A stretch of DNA of 64,000 nt from Hydractinia symbiolongicarpus (taxonomy: Eukaryota > Cnidaria > Hydrozoa > Anthoathecata > Hydractiniidae), in the NCBI RefSeq assembly GCF_029227915.1, contig NC_079887.1, positions 20,583,650 through 20,647,649 on the forward strand, read 5' to 3'. Both the position numbers and the translations under genes were made by a program. Below the pieces are notes generated by a model. It searched no databases, was not told the origin of the DNA, and saw only the letters and a program-made list of their open reading frames with translations. Positions within the stretch are counted from its first letter, which is position 1; the number at the start of each line of letters is the position of its first letter. Below are positions 21,201-27,600 of this stretch, one piece after another.

Positions 21201-22190
21201 ATAATAAAAAAACAATGCACTATGAATGGACTTTAAAACTGGGCAAACTAATCATTATGAAATCATTTTTTCTTGGTTTTTTTGCCACAAGGTAAGTTTT
21301 TTTAACCTTTAAAACAATAATACTACAAATTTTGTTCTATTCAGCCTTCGTGTATCGAAAAACTTGCGAGACACTTACAACGTGACGCGTATCAACATAC
21401 CTACTTGCAGCAAGTCAAACTAACTCAATATAAAACTGAATCAGAAAATCAACAAATGGAATACAAACAGATTGCAAATAATACCAAAGAGATGGAAAAA
21501 AGCTTCAAACGTCAAATTGAAAATTTAACATCTCAACTTACTTCCATTCAGACGCAAATGGTTAGGATGCAACAAAATCTTAGAGAGTCTGTAACTACAA
21601 TATCAAATATTGAAAACAAACGACCAATTAATGGCGAGCACAAACAGCAGGATATGTTAAAGACATTTCAAGATTCAATTGGAGATGTAAGTGAGAAGAT
21701 GTCAACAATTGATTTGAAACAACAATTACTTGAGAACACGACTTATGATGGCCGAATTTTGTGGAAGATTGATCAATTTGAACACAGGATGCAACAAGCC
21801 ATTACAGGGAAGGTTACCGCACTACATAGCGCGCCGTGTTTTACAAAAAGATATGAATATAAATTTTGCGGTCGCTTGTATCTTAATGGTGACGGAATTG
21901 GAAAGTGTTCGCATCTATCCCTGTTCTTAGTAGTAATGAAATCAGAGTATGATAATTTACTGGATTGGCCATTTAACAAGCATGTTATGTTTCGCCTAAT
22001 CAATCAACAGAATTATGAGAAAAGCATTCAAGAAAGTTTTCTTCCTGACAGTAACTCTTCTAGTTTTCAAAAACCAGTCAGAGAAATGAATGTTGCGGCT
22101 GGGTGTCCATTATTTATCACAAAAGAGAAGTTGTATGATGAAGGATTTGTGAAAGATAATTGCATTTTTATCGAAATATCTGCCAAATGA
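3122..22190 (+). CDS. TRAF-family signalling adaptor, 440 aa, four coding exons (whole locus)
   Basis: The CDS joins 3122-3285, 20095-20245, 20940-21101 and 21345-22190. The exons add up to 1323 nt, and every junction is GT-AG and in phase. Order of domains: a RING-like region (about residues 24-65) with CPLC, CQFC and CPID; TRAF-type zinc fingers (about 80-195); a coiled coil (about 180-290); and a TRAF-C/MATH domain (about 293-440) with the family signatures YDGRILWKI, LYLNGDGIGKCSHLSLF, SSSFQKPV and GCPLF. TRAF proteins are cytoplasmic trimers that couple TNF-receptor/TLR-type receptors to NF-kB and JNK; that role is inferred from family. The RING lacks two expected zinc ligands: Arg41 and Glu43 stand where Cys and His are usual. 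Which vertebrate TRAF is closest cannot be told; the overall plan is TRAF2/3/5-like. The start ATG at 3122 is the first in frame after the acceptor at 3094. Confidence 0.9.
4045..4049. repeat. Left target-site duplication TTATG
   Basis: The five bases TTATG lie immediately left of the LTR end at 4050. The same five bases follow the right LTR end at 19700-19704. A 4-6 bp duplication is usual for BEL/Pao integration. Confidence 0.75.
4050..4362 (-). repeat. BEL/Pao 3' LTR of the left copy (313 bp)
   Basis: On the minus strand it starts TGAAATGGCC and ends GCAGTAACA, so it has the TG...CA ends of an LTR. It is the same length as the right LTR and differs at about three positions. A TATA-like box TATAAATAG lies at 4207-4215 (minus); the right LTR reads TATAAAAAG there. 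It abuts the polypurine tract of the left copy, which makes it the 3' LTR. Confidence 0.85.
4363..4375 (-). other. Polypurine tract of the left copy
   Basis: GAGGGGAGCCAGA on the minus strand lies directly before the 3' LTR and four bases after the stop codon of the polyprotein. This is where plus-strand DNA synthesis of an LTR element is primed. Confidence 0.7.
4380..10565 (-). CDS. BEL/Pao retrotransposon Gag-Pol polyprotein, left copy, intact 2061 aa
   Basis: One open frame encodes the complete polyprotein. A coiled-coil Gag-like N-terminus (about 1-260) is followed by a DUF1759-type region (about 370-520) and CCHC-like knuckles (about 583-645). Next are an aspartic protease with LDNCSQ (D723), a reverse transcriptase with FMADIESMF and YVDD (1163-1166), and an RNase H with D1345, E1389, D1418 and D1464. 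The integrase has an H/H-C/C finger (to C1716/C1719) and catalytic D1751, D1813 and E1866, and a DUF5641-type C-terminal domain ends the protein. The protease has DNC where many aspartic proteases have DSG/DTG. The ORF starts MSYSD just inside the 148-bp array. No break is seen, so the protein looks functional, but this copy has no 5' LTR promoter. Confidence 0.93.
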   Translation of the reverse strand: MSYSDTLPLARTKKMTSKGKEYIFSLKESFKRKVLLEIDRLIAEMDIALSDENYAFIFNNVDILGVKLSEFKAYSHECMALANSEELKEDLNAELTRLEDRVRLFQHHCNDWLKRNEWAWNQYEKSKLHADENTNALLRDDALGFTTPKSSKFPVVDRATTSLKADVIIHPKSVGKSHRSHRSPSTRSKETRSSGRSQVSSLRSRAADQKAELAQLKTKASFLEAKLEAEASMKRLELKEQVALAEAKLSIYEEAKDEDEKSHFSRPLDTDDEQIRSYAKCQSWVNNGCIGVIGSGYEGASHPKLVKKIPKFLPDVPQNTAQPQVVDNSVDVNKDWNITNEQESPNPFGNNTERVLCELLLQQSAPDIKIDPFDGNVLDFQYFMTTFEAVVETKIKSNKGRLTRLINYTTGEPKELIKSCIYDTSEHCYSRAKDLLKKTYGDQFRIANAYRKELREWPTLRAGDSEAFRKFYTFLIKCYGGLERQIKSELNSPEVLRQLQSKLPQALQQRWNRTVLNVRRKNHHEAELRDFVDFMEQETTLENDPLYSREAISEMKNKKDNDVKNKKDPPKLKTNLTGVTRDCLYCSNKHKLEDCRKIMKIDVEERNKFVWEKKLCFACLEPITSNHQARNCENKLSCKTCKKRHPTILHGFIRPKRTNKNDKENNDKKEGEEPEISNAFARTKKSVCCKTDNNVEIISMSVVPVVLSHPKSAESITTYAMLDNCSQGTFITDEIVHRLNLTGISSTIVVKTLTSESREDSCLITGLMVEPITRDFKVTIQSCYSRRHLPIDPMEIPTPEKVAEWPHLRHIKHSFHKYDPGIPIGLLIGANCPQALEPIKVIPSDGNGPYGLKTRLGWSLVGPLLRRKGEKQKIRCNRIAVKDSSTDKVAALHLIQQDELRDVTIEGMLKRMYDADFSEMNAFKNIKSDYVSIHDQKFLSLMEKEVKFVNGKYQLPLPLINQLPFPNNKCQALARLKWIKKKLESNSIFKEDYLTFMNNLTTQGFAEMVPKQEVKGEPGHVWYIPHHGVYHPRKPGKIRVVFDCTATYKGVSLNGRLMQGPDMTNLLVGILCRFRLEPVAFMADIESMFYQVKVPPNQRDYLRYLWWPDGDTSKDLVDHRMTVHIFGGNSSPSCSNYALKRSGTDNESEFGEEAVKVIMKDFYVDDLLKSVKSIEEAIKIIKSAIQICSKGGFRLTKFISNSREVINSIPTKERAKNIKSLDLKNESLPIERALGVHCSIKDDKLGFRITMQDKPLSKRGVLATISSIYDPLGLAAPFLLKGRKIMQNLCKEKTSWDEKISEPLRSAWERWRLDIVLLEKLEVNRCVKPLHFKEIESTSLHHFSDASNEGYGTATYLRIRDVEGNVNCCLLLGKSRVAPIKMVSIPRLELTAATVAVKVGVMLKQEMPVVDYECYWTDSNVVLGYINNESRRFHIFVANRIQQIQENTSLDQWNHVPSHENPADDASRGISLKHVEKSSRWFKGPQFLWEEREAWPAAYDPAKNNVTDDPEFKRNVSVFVSATDSGILCTFERRISRLQKCIRVMALVGRFIDILKMKIKAPSHGMTRRSQKASPPVLCVEDLQRAEKCLIKLVQQQHFASKIKALASKEWRQDRRNDKIKKSALKECSKLYKLSPFIDDDGILRVGGRLCNMDEAYQFKYPAILPKESWFSELVLRWCHENTHHSGRGITLQEIRQRGYWIIHINSAVRQLIHHCVRCRILRGRAGQQVMADLPKDRVDACPPFTYCAVDLFGPLVIKPYRKFVKRYGCLFTCLASRAVHIEVVNTLETDSFILALRRFVARRGNIRTMRSDNGTNFVGTETEFIKALKQMDNAKVKQFLQSVGCDWILWKRNTPAASHMGGVWERQIRSVRAILKDLFNHNGSRLSEESLHTILTEAESIVNSRPLCVEAISDANSATPISPLALLTMKSKVVLPPPGNFEEASLYCRKQWKRAQYVLDMFWRRWKCEYLCSLQTRTKWNKNERNFAAGDIVMVQNEDCERGRWPLARVVAVKTGADGKVRSCSVKLGSRAGTILDRPITKLIQLLEYRIPDEEPQFSR
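10566..13486 (+). repeat. 148-bp tandem array between the two BEL/Pao copies (about 19 units)
   Basis: Units begin CTACAGCAGCTTGAACC and recur at about 10592, 10740, 10888, 11036, 11184, 11332, 11480, 11628, 11777 and 11925. After a spacer they recur at 12261, 12412, 12560, 12708, 12857, 13004, 13152, 13298 and 13452. All lie in the same direction. The first unit overlaps the start of the left polyprotein, so the array is the 5' leader of the left copy. Each unit opens a minus-strand frame of about 69 codons. Because 148 is not a multiple of three, neighbouring units are read in different frames, and I regard these frames as by-products. The unit carries an inverted pair TGACG...CGTCA. Confidence 0.9.
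12056..12258. other. Unique spacer interrupting the 148-bp array
   Basis: About 200 bases with no similarity to the repeat unit separate ten units on the left from nine on the right. The spacer starts after AAGGAGATAAGGTGACGTCA, and near-identical bases recur at 13428-13446 just before the right junction. On the minus strand it would be leader sequence of the left copy, and it contains TGGTTCGAGAAAATT, a possible but unproven primer-binding region. No LTR sequence is present. Confidence 0.5.
13463..19369 (+). CDS. BEL/Pao Gag-Pol polyprotein, right copy, 5'-truncated (homology from codon ~10)
   Basis: The frame runs open from array sequence into the polyprotein. Homology to the left copy begins at its residue 103 (RLFQHHC), so the first 102 residues and the native start codon are missing. 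The open frame begins at a TTG inside a repeat unit, and the first in-frame ATG is at 13877 (codon 139), inside the coiled-coil Gag part. Downstream all protease, RT (YVDD), RNase H and integrase catalytic residues are kept. About 16 amino-acid differences and one extra Arg (GARSH against GASH) separate it from the left copy, roughly 99% identity. It is therefore young, has no inactivating change beyond the lost 5' end, and is not a perfect mirror of its partner. Confidence 0.9.
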   Translation: MNQAEQKERLFQHHCNDWLKRNEWAWNQYEKSKLHADENTNALLRDDALGFTTPKSSKFPVVDRATTSLKADVIIHPKSVGKSHRSHRSPSTRSKETRSSGRSQVSSLRSRAADQKAELAQLKTKASFLEAKLEAEASMKRLELKEQVALAEAKLSIYEEAKDEDEKSHFSRPLDTDDEQIRSYAKCQSWVNNGCIGVIGSGYEGARSHPKLVKKIPKFLPDVPQNTAQPQVVDNSVDVNKDWNINNEQESLNPFGNNTERVLCELLLQQSAPDIKIDPFDGNVLDFQYFMTTFEAVVETKIKSNKGRLTRLINYTTGEPKELIKSCIYDTSEHCYSRAKDLLKKTYGDQFRIANAYRKELREWPTLRAGDSEAFRKFYTFLIKCYGGLERQIKSELTSPEVLRQLQSKLPQALQQRWNRTVLNVRRKNHHEAELRDFVDFMEQETTLENDPLYSREAISELKNKKDNDVKNKKDPPKLETNLTGVTRDCLYCSNKHKLEDCRKIMKIDVEERNKFVWEKKLCFACLEPITSNHQARNCENKLSCKTCKKRHPTILHGFIRPKRTNKNDKENNDKKEGEEPEISNAFARTKKSVCCKTDNNVEIISMSVVPVVLSHPKSAESITTYAMLDNCSQGTFITDEIVHRLNLTGISSTIVVKTLTSESREDSCLITGLMVEPITRDFKVTIQSCYSRRHLPIDPMEIPTPEKVAEWPHLRHIKHSFHKYDPGIPIGLLIGANCPQALEPIKVIPSDGNGPYGLKTRLGWSLVGPLLRRKGEKQKIRCNRIAVKDSSTDKVAALHLIQQDELRDVTIEGMLKRMYDADFSEMNAFKNIKSDYVSIHDQKFLSLMEKEVKFVNGKYQLPLPLINQLPFPNNKCQALARLKWIKKNLESNSIFKEDYLTFMNNLTTQGFAEMVPKQEVKGEPGHVWYIPHHGVYHPRKPGKIRVVFDCTATYKGVSLNGRLMQGPDMTNLLVGILCRFRLEPVAFMADIESMFYQVKVPPNQRDYLRYLWWPDGDTSKDLVDHRMTVHIFGGNSSPSCSNYALKRSGTDNESEFGEEAVKVIMKDFYVDDLLKSVKSIEEAIKIIKSAIQICSKGGFRLTKFISNSREVINSIPTKERAKNIKSLDLKNESLPIERALGVHWSIEDDKLGFRITMQDKPLSKRGVLATISSIYDPLGLAAPFLLKGRKIMQNLCKEKTSWDEKISEPLRSAWERWRLDIVLLKKLEVNRCVKPLHFKEIESTSLHHFSDASNEGYGTATYLRIRDVEGNVNCCLLLGKSRVAPIKMVSIPRLELTAATVAVKVGVMLKQEMPAVDYECYWTDSNVVLGYINNESRRFHIFVANRIQQIQENTSLDQWNHVPTHENPADDASRGISLKHVEKSSRWFKGPQFLWEEREAWPAAYDPAKNSVTDDPEFKRSVSVFVSATDSGILCTFERRISRLQKCIRVMALVGRFIDILKMKIKAPSHGMTRRSQKASPPVLCVEDLQRAEKCLIKLVQQQHFASEIKALASKEWRQDRRNDKIKKSALKECSKLYKLSPFIDDDGILRVGGRLCNMDEAYQFKYPAILPKESWFSELVLRWCHENTHHSGRGITLQEIQQRGYWIIHINSAVRQLIHHCVRCRILRGRAGQQVMADLPKDRVDACPPFTYCAVDLFGPLVIKPYRKFVKRYGCLFTCLASRAVHIEVVNTLETDSFILALRRFVARRGNIRTMRSDNGTNFVGTETEFIKALKQMDNAKVKQFLQSVGCDWILWKRNTPAASHMGGVWERQIRSVRAILKDLFNHNGSRLSEESLHTILTEAESIVNSRPLCVEAISDANSATPISPLALLTMKSKVVLPPPGNFEEASLYCRKQWKRAQYVLDMFWRRWKCEYLCSLQTRTKWNKNERNFAAGDIVMVQNEDCERGRWPLARVVAVKTSADGKVRSCSVKLGSRAGTILDRPITKLIQLLEYRIPDEEPQFSR
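13487..13492 (+). other. Right junction between array and truncated copy
   Basis: Array sequence ...AACAAAAAGAA joins the polyprotein at CGACTCTTTCAG. In the left copy the same place reads GGTTCGACTC, so at most two to three bases of microhomology are shared. The array orientation relative to the coding strand is opposite to that of the left copy, so this is a novel joint and not the native leader. Confidence 0.75.
19374..19386 (+). other. Polypurine tract of the right copy
   Basis: GAGGGGAGCCAGA lies directly before the right LTR and is identical to the tract of the left copy. Confidence 0.7.
19387..19699 (+). repeat. BEL/Pao 3' LTR of the right copy (313 bp)
   Basis: TG...CA ends and the same length as the left LTR, with about three differences. 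One difference changes the TATA-like box (TATAAAAAG at 19534-19542). It stands in inverted orientation to the left LTR, whereas a normal element has two LTRs in the same direction. Confidence 0.85.
19700..19704. repeat. Right target-site duplication TTATG
   Basis: Matches the five bases at 4045-4049. Beyond it the host intron sequence resumes and runs into TRAF exon 2. Confidence 0.75.
20095..20245 (+). CDS. TRAF gene coding exon 2: end of RING-like region, first TRAF zinc finger
   Basis: Encodes DNICPIDHEPI, the typical CPxD end of a TRAF RING, then a first zinc finger with CINRERGCEWQG. It is bounded by TTTCCAG at 20094 and GTATGG at 20246. It enters in phase 2 and leaves in phase 0. Confidence 0.88.
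20940..21101 (+). CDS. TRAF gene coding exon 3: TRAF-type zinc fingers
   Basis: Fifty-four in-phase codons. They complete finger 1 (DHHSLCPYKP), supply finger 2 (NCCFCQLEI...HLTQC) and begin the last finger (ACFFHSIGCPF). The acceptor is CATTTAG (20939) and the donor GTAAGC (21102). Confidence 0.88.
21345..22190 (+). CDS. TRAF gene coding exon 4: coiled coil and TRAF-C/MATH domain
   Basis: The acceptor is TATTCAG at 21344 and the stop TGA is at 22188-22190. The exon finishes the last zinc finger (HLQRDAYQH), then encodes a Gln/Lys/Glu-rich coiled coil and the full TRAF-C domain. The end, FVKDNCIFIEISAK, corresponds to the usual C-terminus of the family, so the protein is complete. No clear AATAAA signal lies close behind the stop. 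Confidence 0.92.
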   Translation, partial: PSCIEKLARHLQRDAYQHTYLQQVKLTQYKTESENQQMEYKQIANNTKEMEKSFKRQIENLTSQLTSIQTQMVRMQQNLRESVTTISNIENKRPINGEHKQQDMLKTFQDSIGDVSEKMSTIDLKQQLLENTTYDGRILWKIDQFEHRMQQAITGKVTALHSAPCFTKRYEYKFCGRLYLNGDGIGKCSHLSLFLVVMKSEYDNLLDWPFNKHVMFRLINQQNYEKSIQESFLPDSNSSSFQKPVREMNVAAGCPLFITKEKLYDEGFVKDNCIFIEISAK

Positions 22191-24434
22191 ATCTTTTGAG
22201 CTGGATTTAACAAGAAGCAGAATTTTACTATTGACTTCTACACTGTCAGCATATACCATGAGGTTGATTACCTGCTGACAGTTTTGTAGATTTACTTCTT
22301 CAACACGCGATTTTTTAAAGATTAGATTCACTCGAATTTTGTTTATAATAGGAAAGTGGTTTGAACGCTAAAACAACAGGCTTGCTCAAGCAAAGAGGTT
22401 GTAAGTATTTTTAAGCGTCAATAAGAATTCTATTTATGCAAACTCAACTTCTTTCTCGAAATTTATTTTGTCAAGTCTTTTACAGAGTTTATGATATATA
22501 ACATATTATAATATATAACATATTATAAGTTATTATATAATTGTTGTTGTCTTTTTTACTAACTCGGACGCAAAATAATGCCATTTGGTACACGAAATGC
22601 TTAGAGTGAGAAGTAATTTATATAAAGTATAGTACTGAGCCTATTTATCTTTTTTCATCTTAGTCTAACATATATTTATATAATTTATTGTTGTTTTTTA
22701 TAATATATTATATTTATTATTTATTCGTTTGGTAAGAAGTTTCAAAGCGCAATTTATTGAAGAGTTTTGTGTGGTGATTTATCGTTCGTCTTTTGAGAAA
22801 GGAAGGATAAAATTGGTGTCCATTTGAAAGTTGCATTTTAACTAAAGAATTATTTGGCTACAACTACACAATTACTGTTCAATGAAATGAAATAAGTTAT
22901 ATTTCCAGAAAGGAGCACAAAGCTGTCTGTTGTGTCTATACTATTTATAAGTGCAAGGGAAAACTCATAAATTGCACACTAAATTTCAATCCAACGTTGA
23001 GATTTTCCCCACTCCTACCTCTATTTCTAAAATCCCAAGCACTCAGAGAACTCCTGTAAAGCGTGTTGACGATAAGTTTGTTCAATACTTTCTATTCTCT
23101 AAAAAATCGATGTTTACATTATGAATATTTAAACGTCAAAAGATACAACTTTTTTTCTCCCAAACGTTTCATTGACATTTAGAATGGTGCACTACGATTT
23201 GTGGCTCATCCCTAACTAATATATCTAACTATATATTTAAATATCGCAGTAATGTATAACTTTATTATTTGTTTATATATATATATTTATAACTTTATAG
23301 AGAGTATACTAGTTTATCTTATAAATTTTCGGTCCTCAAATGTGATTGGTCTAGCAAAGGTAACTACAAAAAGTAGTTTTCGCCATAAAAGTTTTAGGAA
23401 CTTATTCAACTGCTTGAAAAATTTGTTGAAAATAAAAAAACGCTATGTAGGCTTGTTCTTCTGTTTAGCTTTTGTAAGCTTCTTGTGTTTAGTTTCCAAG
23501 GTTTATATTAGCACAGTTTTGTGCCAGTTAAACCTTGGTAGTTCTTTTCCGTTTAAACTTTTACTTACTTATATTTTGGCTTATTGTTATATGAAAAAAC
23601 GTGTGCTTTCCTGAATGTAGAGATTGAAAAAAGTGAAGGGTTTGGGAAAGTTGAAACGACTCCTACAAATCACTATTAACTACTTGTAATACTTTTCTTC
23701 GATGTTCCAAACCCTTTACTTTTTCATTATATATTATTATATATATTTCATATTTAAAACAAAATTACATATTACCACATAGAACTAATGATTTATATTT
23801 TTTAATTCCCCAAAAGCACCTCTCACTAAAGCCTGTGACGCACCTTAGATCATTCGTAATTTCTCATCATTGAATAAAGTCAATTTAGAGGTCTCTTAAC
23901 AGTTATTGCACTGTTACAAGCTATGAAATATGCAAAAACTAACAAGTGAAATATTTGAATTCTTCACTAATTGTTAGAAACTTTTTACTCGCAATTAACA
24001 AAGTTTTGCTTGTGCAGTTTCTTTATTTTTATGTATGTAGGTATGTTTTTTCCAAAAGTGTATCAACCACAGATAAGCCCCTATATTTCAAGTATCTCAT
24101 TGTCCTGTTCGTAGGTTATACAAAACGAAGTTCTGCATTATTATTAGATCACAAAAGACTCATTTAAAACTGGATTCAGTTGGCAAAGTCATGGTTAGTT
24201 GCAGGAAAAATAACTGAAGCTAGTAACTTCTACTCGTTCTTTCAATGGAACAAATGTCCAAAATACGTTCCAAGAGACATTTTGTTTCAGTGATTACGAA
24301 TGTGGAATACAAAAACAACGTGTGTAAAAGAGATAATTGTGAAGGTTAAGGAGGTCAATCTCCTGTCACATATGGCGCTAACGCAAACACAGGCAGCATT
24401 AAACTGCTTTGTTGATTGATATCAGCTGGATATC
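22191..24434. other. Intergenic; no gene seen
   Basis: AT-rich 3' flank of the TRAF gene. It has an AT palindromic run at about 22494-22540 and (TA)n tracts at about 23270-23290. The plus-strand frame at 23252-23614 is hydrophobic and AT-driven with no family features, so I do not call it a gene. Confidence 0.5.
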
Positions 24435-25260
24435 ATGGATGTCAACTTTCTACGTACGATGCACGGAATTGAAGATTATTTATCACCATTGCACGAAGAT
24501 GTTAAACACAAGTTTATTCCAGCGATTACTGGCGGTCATATCGTCAATGGCAATAAACGTAAACTTCTGGCTTTTCCTCCTTCGAATGTTTGGGAATCAA
24601 GATCTTTTCAGAAATTGCACCAATAGAGCACAGCAACTCTAGAAATATGACAACTGTCAACCAGATTTTAGAGACGAAGAAAAGAGAGTGAACAAACAAC
24701 AAATCAAAACAGAACTAAGATGCAGACAACAAAATACACGTGATTTGTTGCGACTGGCAATGAGTGAAGAAGAAAAAGAATTAGCAAGTTTAACAGAAGA
24801 ACAGGGGTCTTAATAATGCGATCTTAATAAACAACAATTTGGGGACGCTATAAATTTTCTTTATAATTGGTCCTTGGAACGTTTACCTGCTTAAAGCATG
24901 TGAATATCGATTTGAATTGAGATCTCTTTTGTGTAAAACAGGGTGGATTCATGACGTTACGTCCTAATGGAATCTGAAACATCGCAGCATCTCTTCTTGC
25001 AGAAGTAGGTAAAGACGTCAAAAAGGATCCGAGTCTGTTAAAGCTCACGGATGAATGATTTAACAGGAGAACAGCAAAACTCACAGATGAAGCAAAATTA
25101 AATGTCAGTGCACGTAAATTTTGGATCCCTGACGAACGGGGACTTTTAGATATAAGGATTTTTAACCATTGCTTTAAAAGGTACAAGGGTCTGGAAATGC
25201 ACAGAAATTCTTTAATCAACAAGAGAGACAAAAAGGCAATGCAAATATCTCGTCCTTCAA
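24435..25260 (+). pseudogene. Decayed reverse-transcriptase element, C-terminal part
   Basis: Broken plus-strand pieces read DVNFLRTMHGIEDYL..., then HKFIPAITGGHIVNGNKRKL (24435-24626). Next comes RDEEKRVNKQQIK (about 24670-24780), and then KLTDEAKLNVSARKFW and LLDIRIFNHCFKRYKG (about 25076-25195). These resemble the conserved tail region of reverse-transcriptase-like ORFs abundant in marine invertebrate genomes (a finger/thumb-like block, then an SARxFW...FDVRVFNP-like block). Stops and frameshifts interrupt it throughout, so it is inactive. The exact element class is not certain. Confidence 0.55.
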
Positions 25261-25779
25261 ATGGAGAATGGTTCGTTTACGCTTCAAGTGTTTACGACAA
25301 ACGGTGCAATTGGTGAAGAATGCAAAGCTTTTTACAAGAGACCAGATGATGTGGTTGCTAAGAAAGAATGCATTTCTATATCAATTGCATCCAACCTTAT
25401 TCGGAAAAACATTTGCTCTTGCACAGAAAAAATGTTTGATCAGCATCCTCCCCCGCCAAGTAAAAGATAAAACACTGACTTTTCGATTGTTTCTCGGTTG
25501 TCTGTCGTCATTGATCAACACAAGTTCATTCACTTAAATTATTTCTTCAATTCTGTTCTGTTTCGATTGTTTTTTCGATTCTCTTACTTGTTATACTAAC
25601 AGTCCCAGAAGTAGCGTAAATTGCCGGAAAATGATTCTTGCTTACGTGAGCTTTGGTGTTCAATTTTTGTCCAAAGAATAAGTGATTAGGTGTTAGTACT
25701 TCAACTCCTGGAGTACGTAAATGTTAGTGGACCATTGTTTATAATCAATTCAATTTCGTTAATAATTATTCGTAATCAA

Positions 25780-27600
25780 CTTTATATCGTAATTGTGCAA
25801 AAATTTTGTTGATCGTACCAATCTTTCAAACATTCTACGGGCGGCTGGTAGGTTAAACTTTTATTTAATTTTCTTTTGGGCACTAAAGAGCAGGGTCTCT
25901 TGGATCTGATGGATCTCCATTTATATCCATCAGACATACATGGAGATCCATTATCGGAAATAATAATGTTAGATACACCACGAACAGAAACAAAATTCAA
26001 GTAAATTGCTCAGGTCGAAGCACAAGTAAAGAGGAATATCCATGCTATACACATAAGGTCGCTCTCAACAGCACTGCAGATAACTCAACCTGCGTAATCG
26101 AGACTAGTATAAGTGAACACAAAACTGTCACATTTGAATCTCGAACCAGTTGAGCAAAGTTATTGTGATGCATTATGTACTGTTGTGTGTAGCGAATGCA
26201 CAATCGTCGAGCGTTCATCATTACCAATAGTAGAAGAAGGTATATGGTCATATTTAGTCTTATTTACGTTACTGATGGAACGATGAAAGACTTCTAAAAG
26301 AACTAAGTTTATCAATTTTAAAACAGTTTAAATTAATTTTTCTATCTATGCAGTGGGACTTGCTTATTGGACTGTCTCCTTTGAAGAAACATTTCTCCAA
26401 GCTTCAAGTCACATCAACATCATTACACTCAATCAAACGACAATCACTAGGACCAACATAAAATCGAAACCATGGAACCACAATTTATTATTCTTAAACT
26501 CCGAAAACAAACAAAACTCGTGGAACAATCTCAGCAGGACGATTATCATTTGACCCAACATGGAACCAATCAGAAATACAACCAACAGCACGAATTTTAC
26601 TGACACGACGTTGAATATAAAGTTCGCAATGTTTATCTGTGTTTGCAATCCAGGATAATGCGATTCTTGAATAATAATCTTCGATATTGGTATGAGGAAC
26701 TAGAAATGATAAAAGTTGACATTAATGTGTAAACTTAGGAACCAACATCCTTGGCACTCTAAACGTGGTATAATTGATAGTTTGAACGGTGTTATACGAC
26801 ACTATAACCATGCTACAATATCCAGACAAATCAATAAAACGCATTTATGTGCAACTTTCTGACTTGCATCCCAAAACCCATGTTATTCAAGAACGAAAGT
26901 CACCATACCATTGCAACATCCCAACATCTTCAACAAAACTTATCCAGACACGCACGTTAAAATAACACTTTGAAATGAAACACGACAGGATTAATGAGAT
27001 CAAGATGGTCGTACAAAAAAAGCAGCGAATTGCAAAAGTTGTCTTTTGGTTGCTACATTAGGTGCTTGTAATAGTGTAACCATGGGAAACGATATACGGT
27101 CTATGTCTTTCTGCCACGTCACGTCCAATACCTTTGTAATACTGTTCGATGATATTACATTGTTAACTATAAGTTCTAAGTGAGTGAAATTTAAGTCGAA
27201 TTCCCTTAAATGAAAGGACGCCTTGGCTAGTCTGGATTTACAAGTATTAAAAAATATAAAAGCTTGTTGATCTTCATCTGCACCACTGGACAGATCGTCC
27301 ATTTCTATAAATAAGCAATGGATTAATATGACCGAAAGAATGATAGCAGGACGGGTGACGATGTTAGTCGAAAAAGTAAACGGCATTTTTGATATAAGAG
27401 CAATCACGAAATTCAGGATATAGTTCCATTTGTAAAAATGCCTTTTCTATATCAGCAGTAAAAGGTGATACTCTCCAAACCCGAAAATGCAGCAATGCGC
27501 CAAATAATGAAAGCATCCGTGGGGCTGTTGGTTTTCGACTTCAGTGACTTACACAAAAGTCAAGTTGTTGACGGTGGAAAATTTTATTAACCAACATTTA
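25780..27600 (-). pseudogene. Decayed BEL/Pao pol fragment (RT, RNase H, integrase)
   Basis: On the minus strand, in family order: an RT palm block SPFTADIEKAFLQM (about 27400-27480), MDDLSSGADEDQQAF replacing the YVDD site (about 27270-27310), and a connection region with ATKRQLLQFAAFF (about 27010-27060). RNase H-tail pieces IQRRVSKIRAVGCISDWFHV follow (about 26550-26620), then an integrase piece SVRGVSNIIISDNGS (about 25935-25990). Many stops and frame changes separate them. The sequence differs clearly from the intact copies at 4-19 kb, so it is an older insertion of another lineage. Confidence 0.7.
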
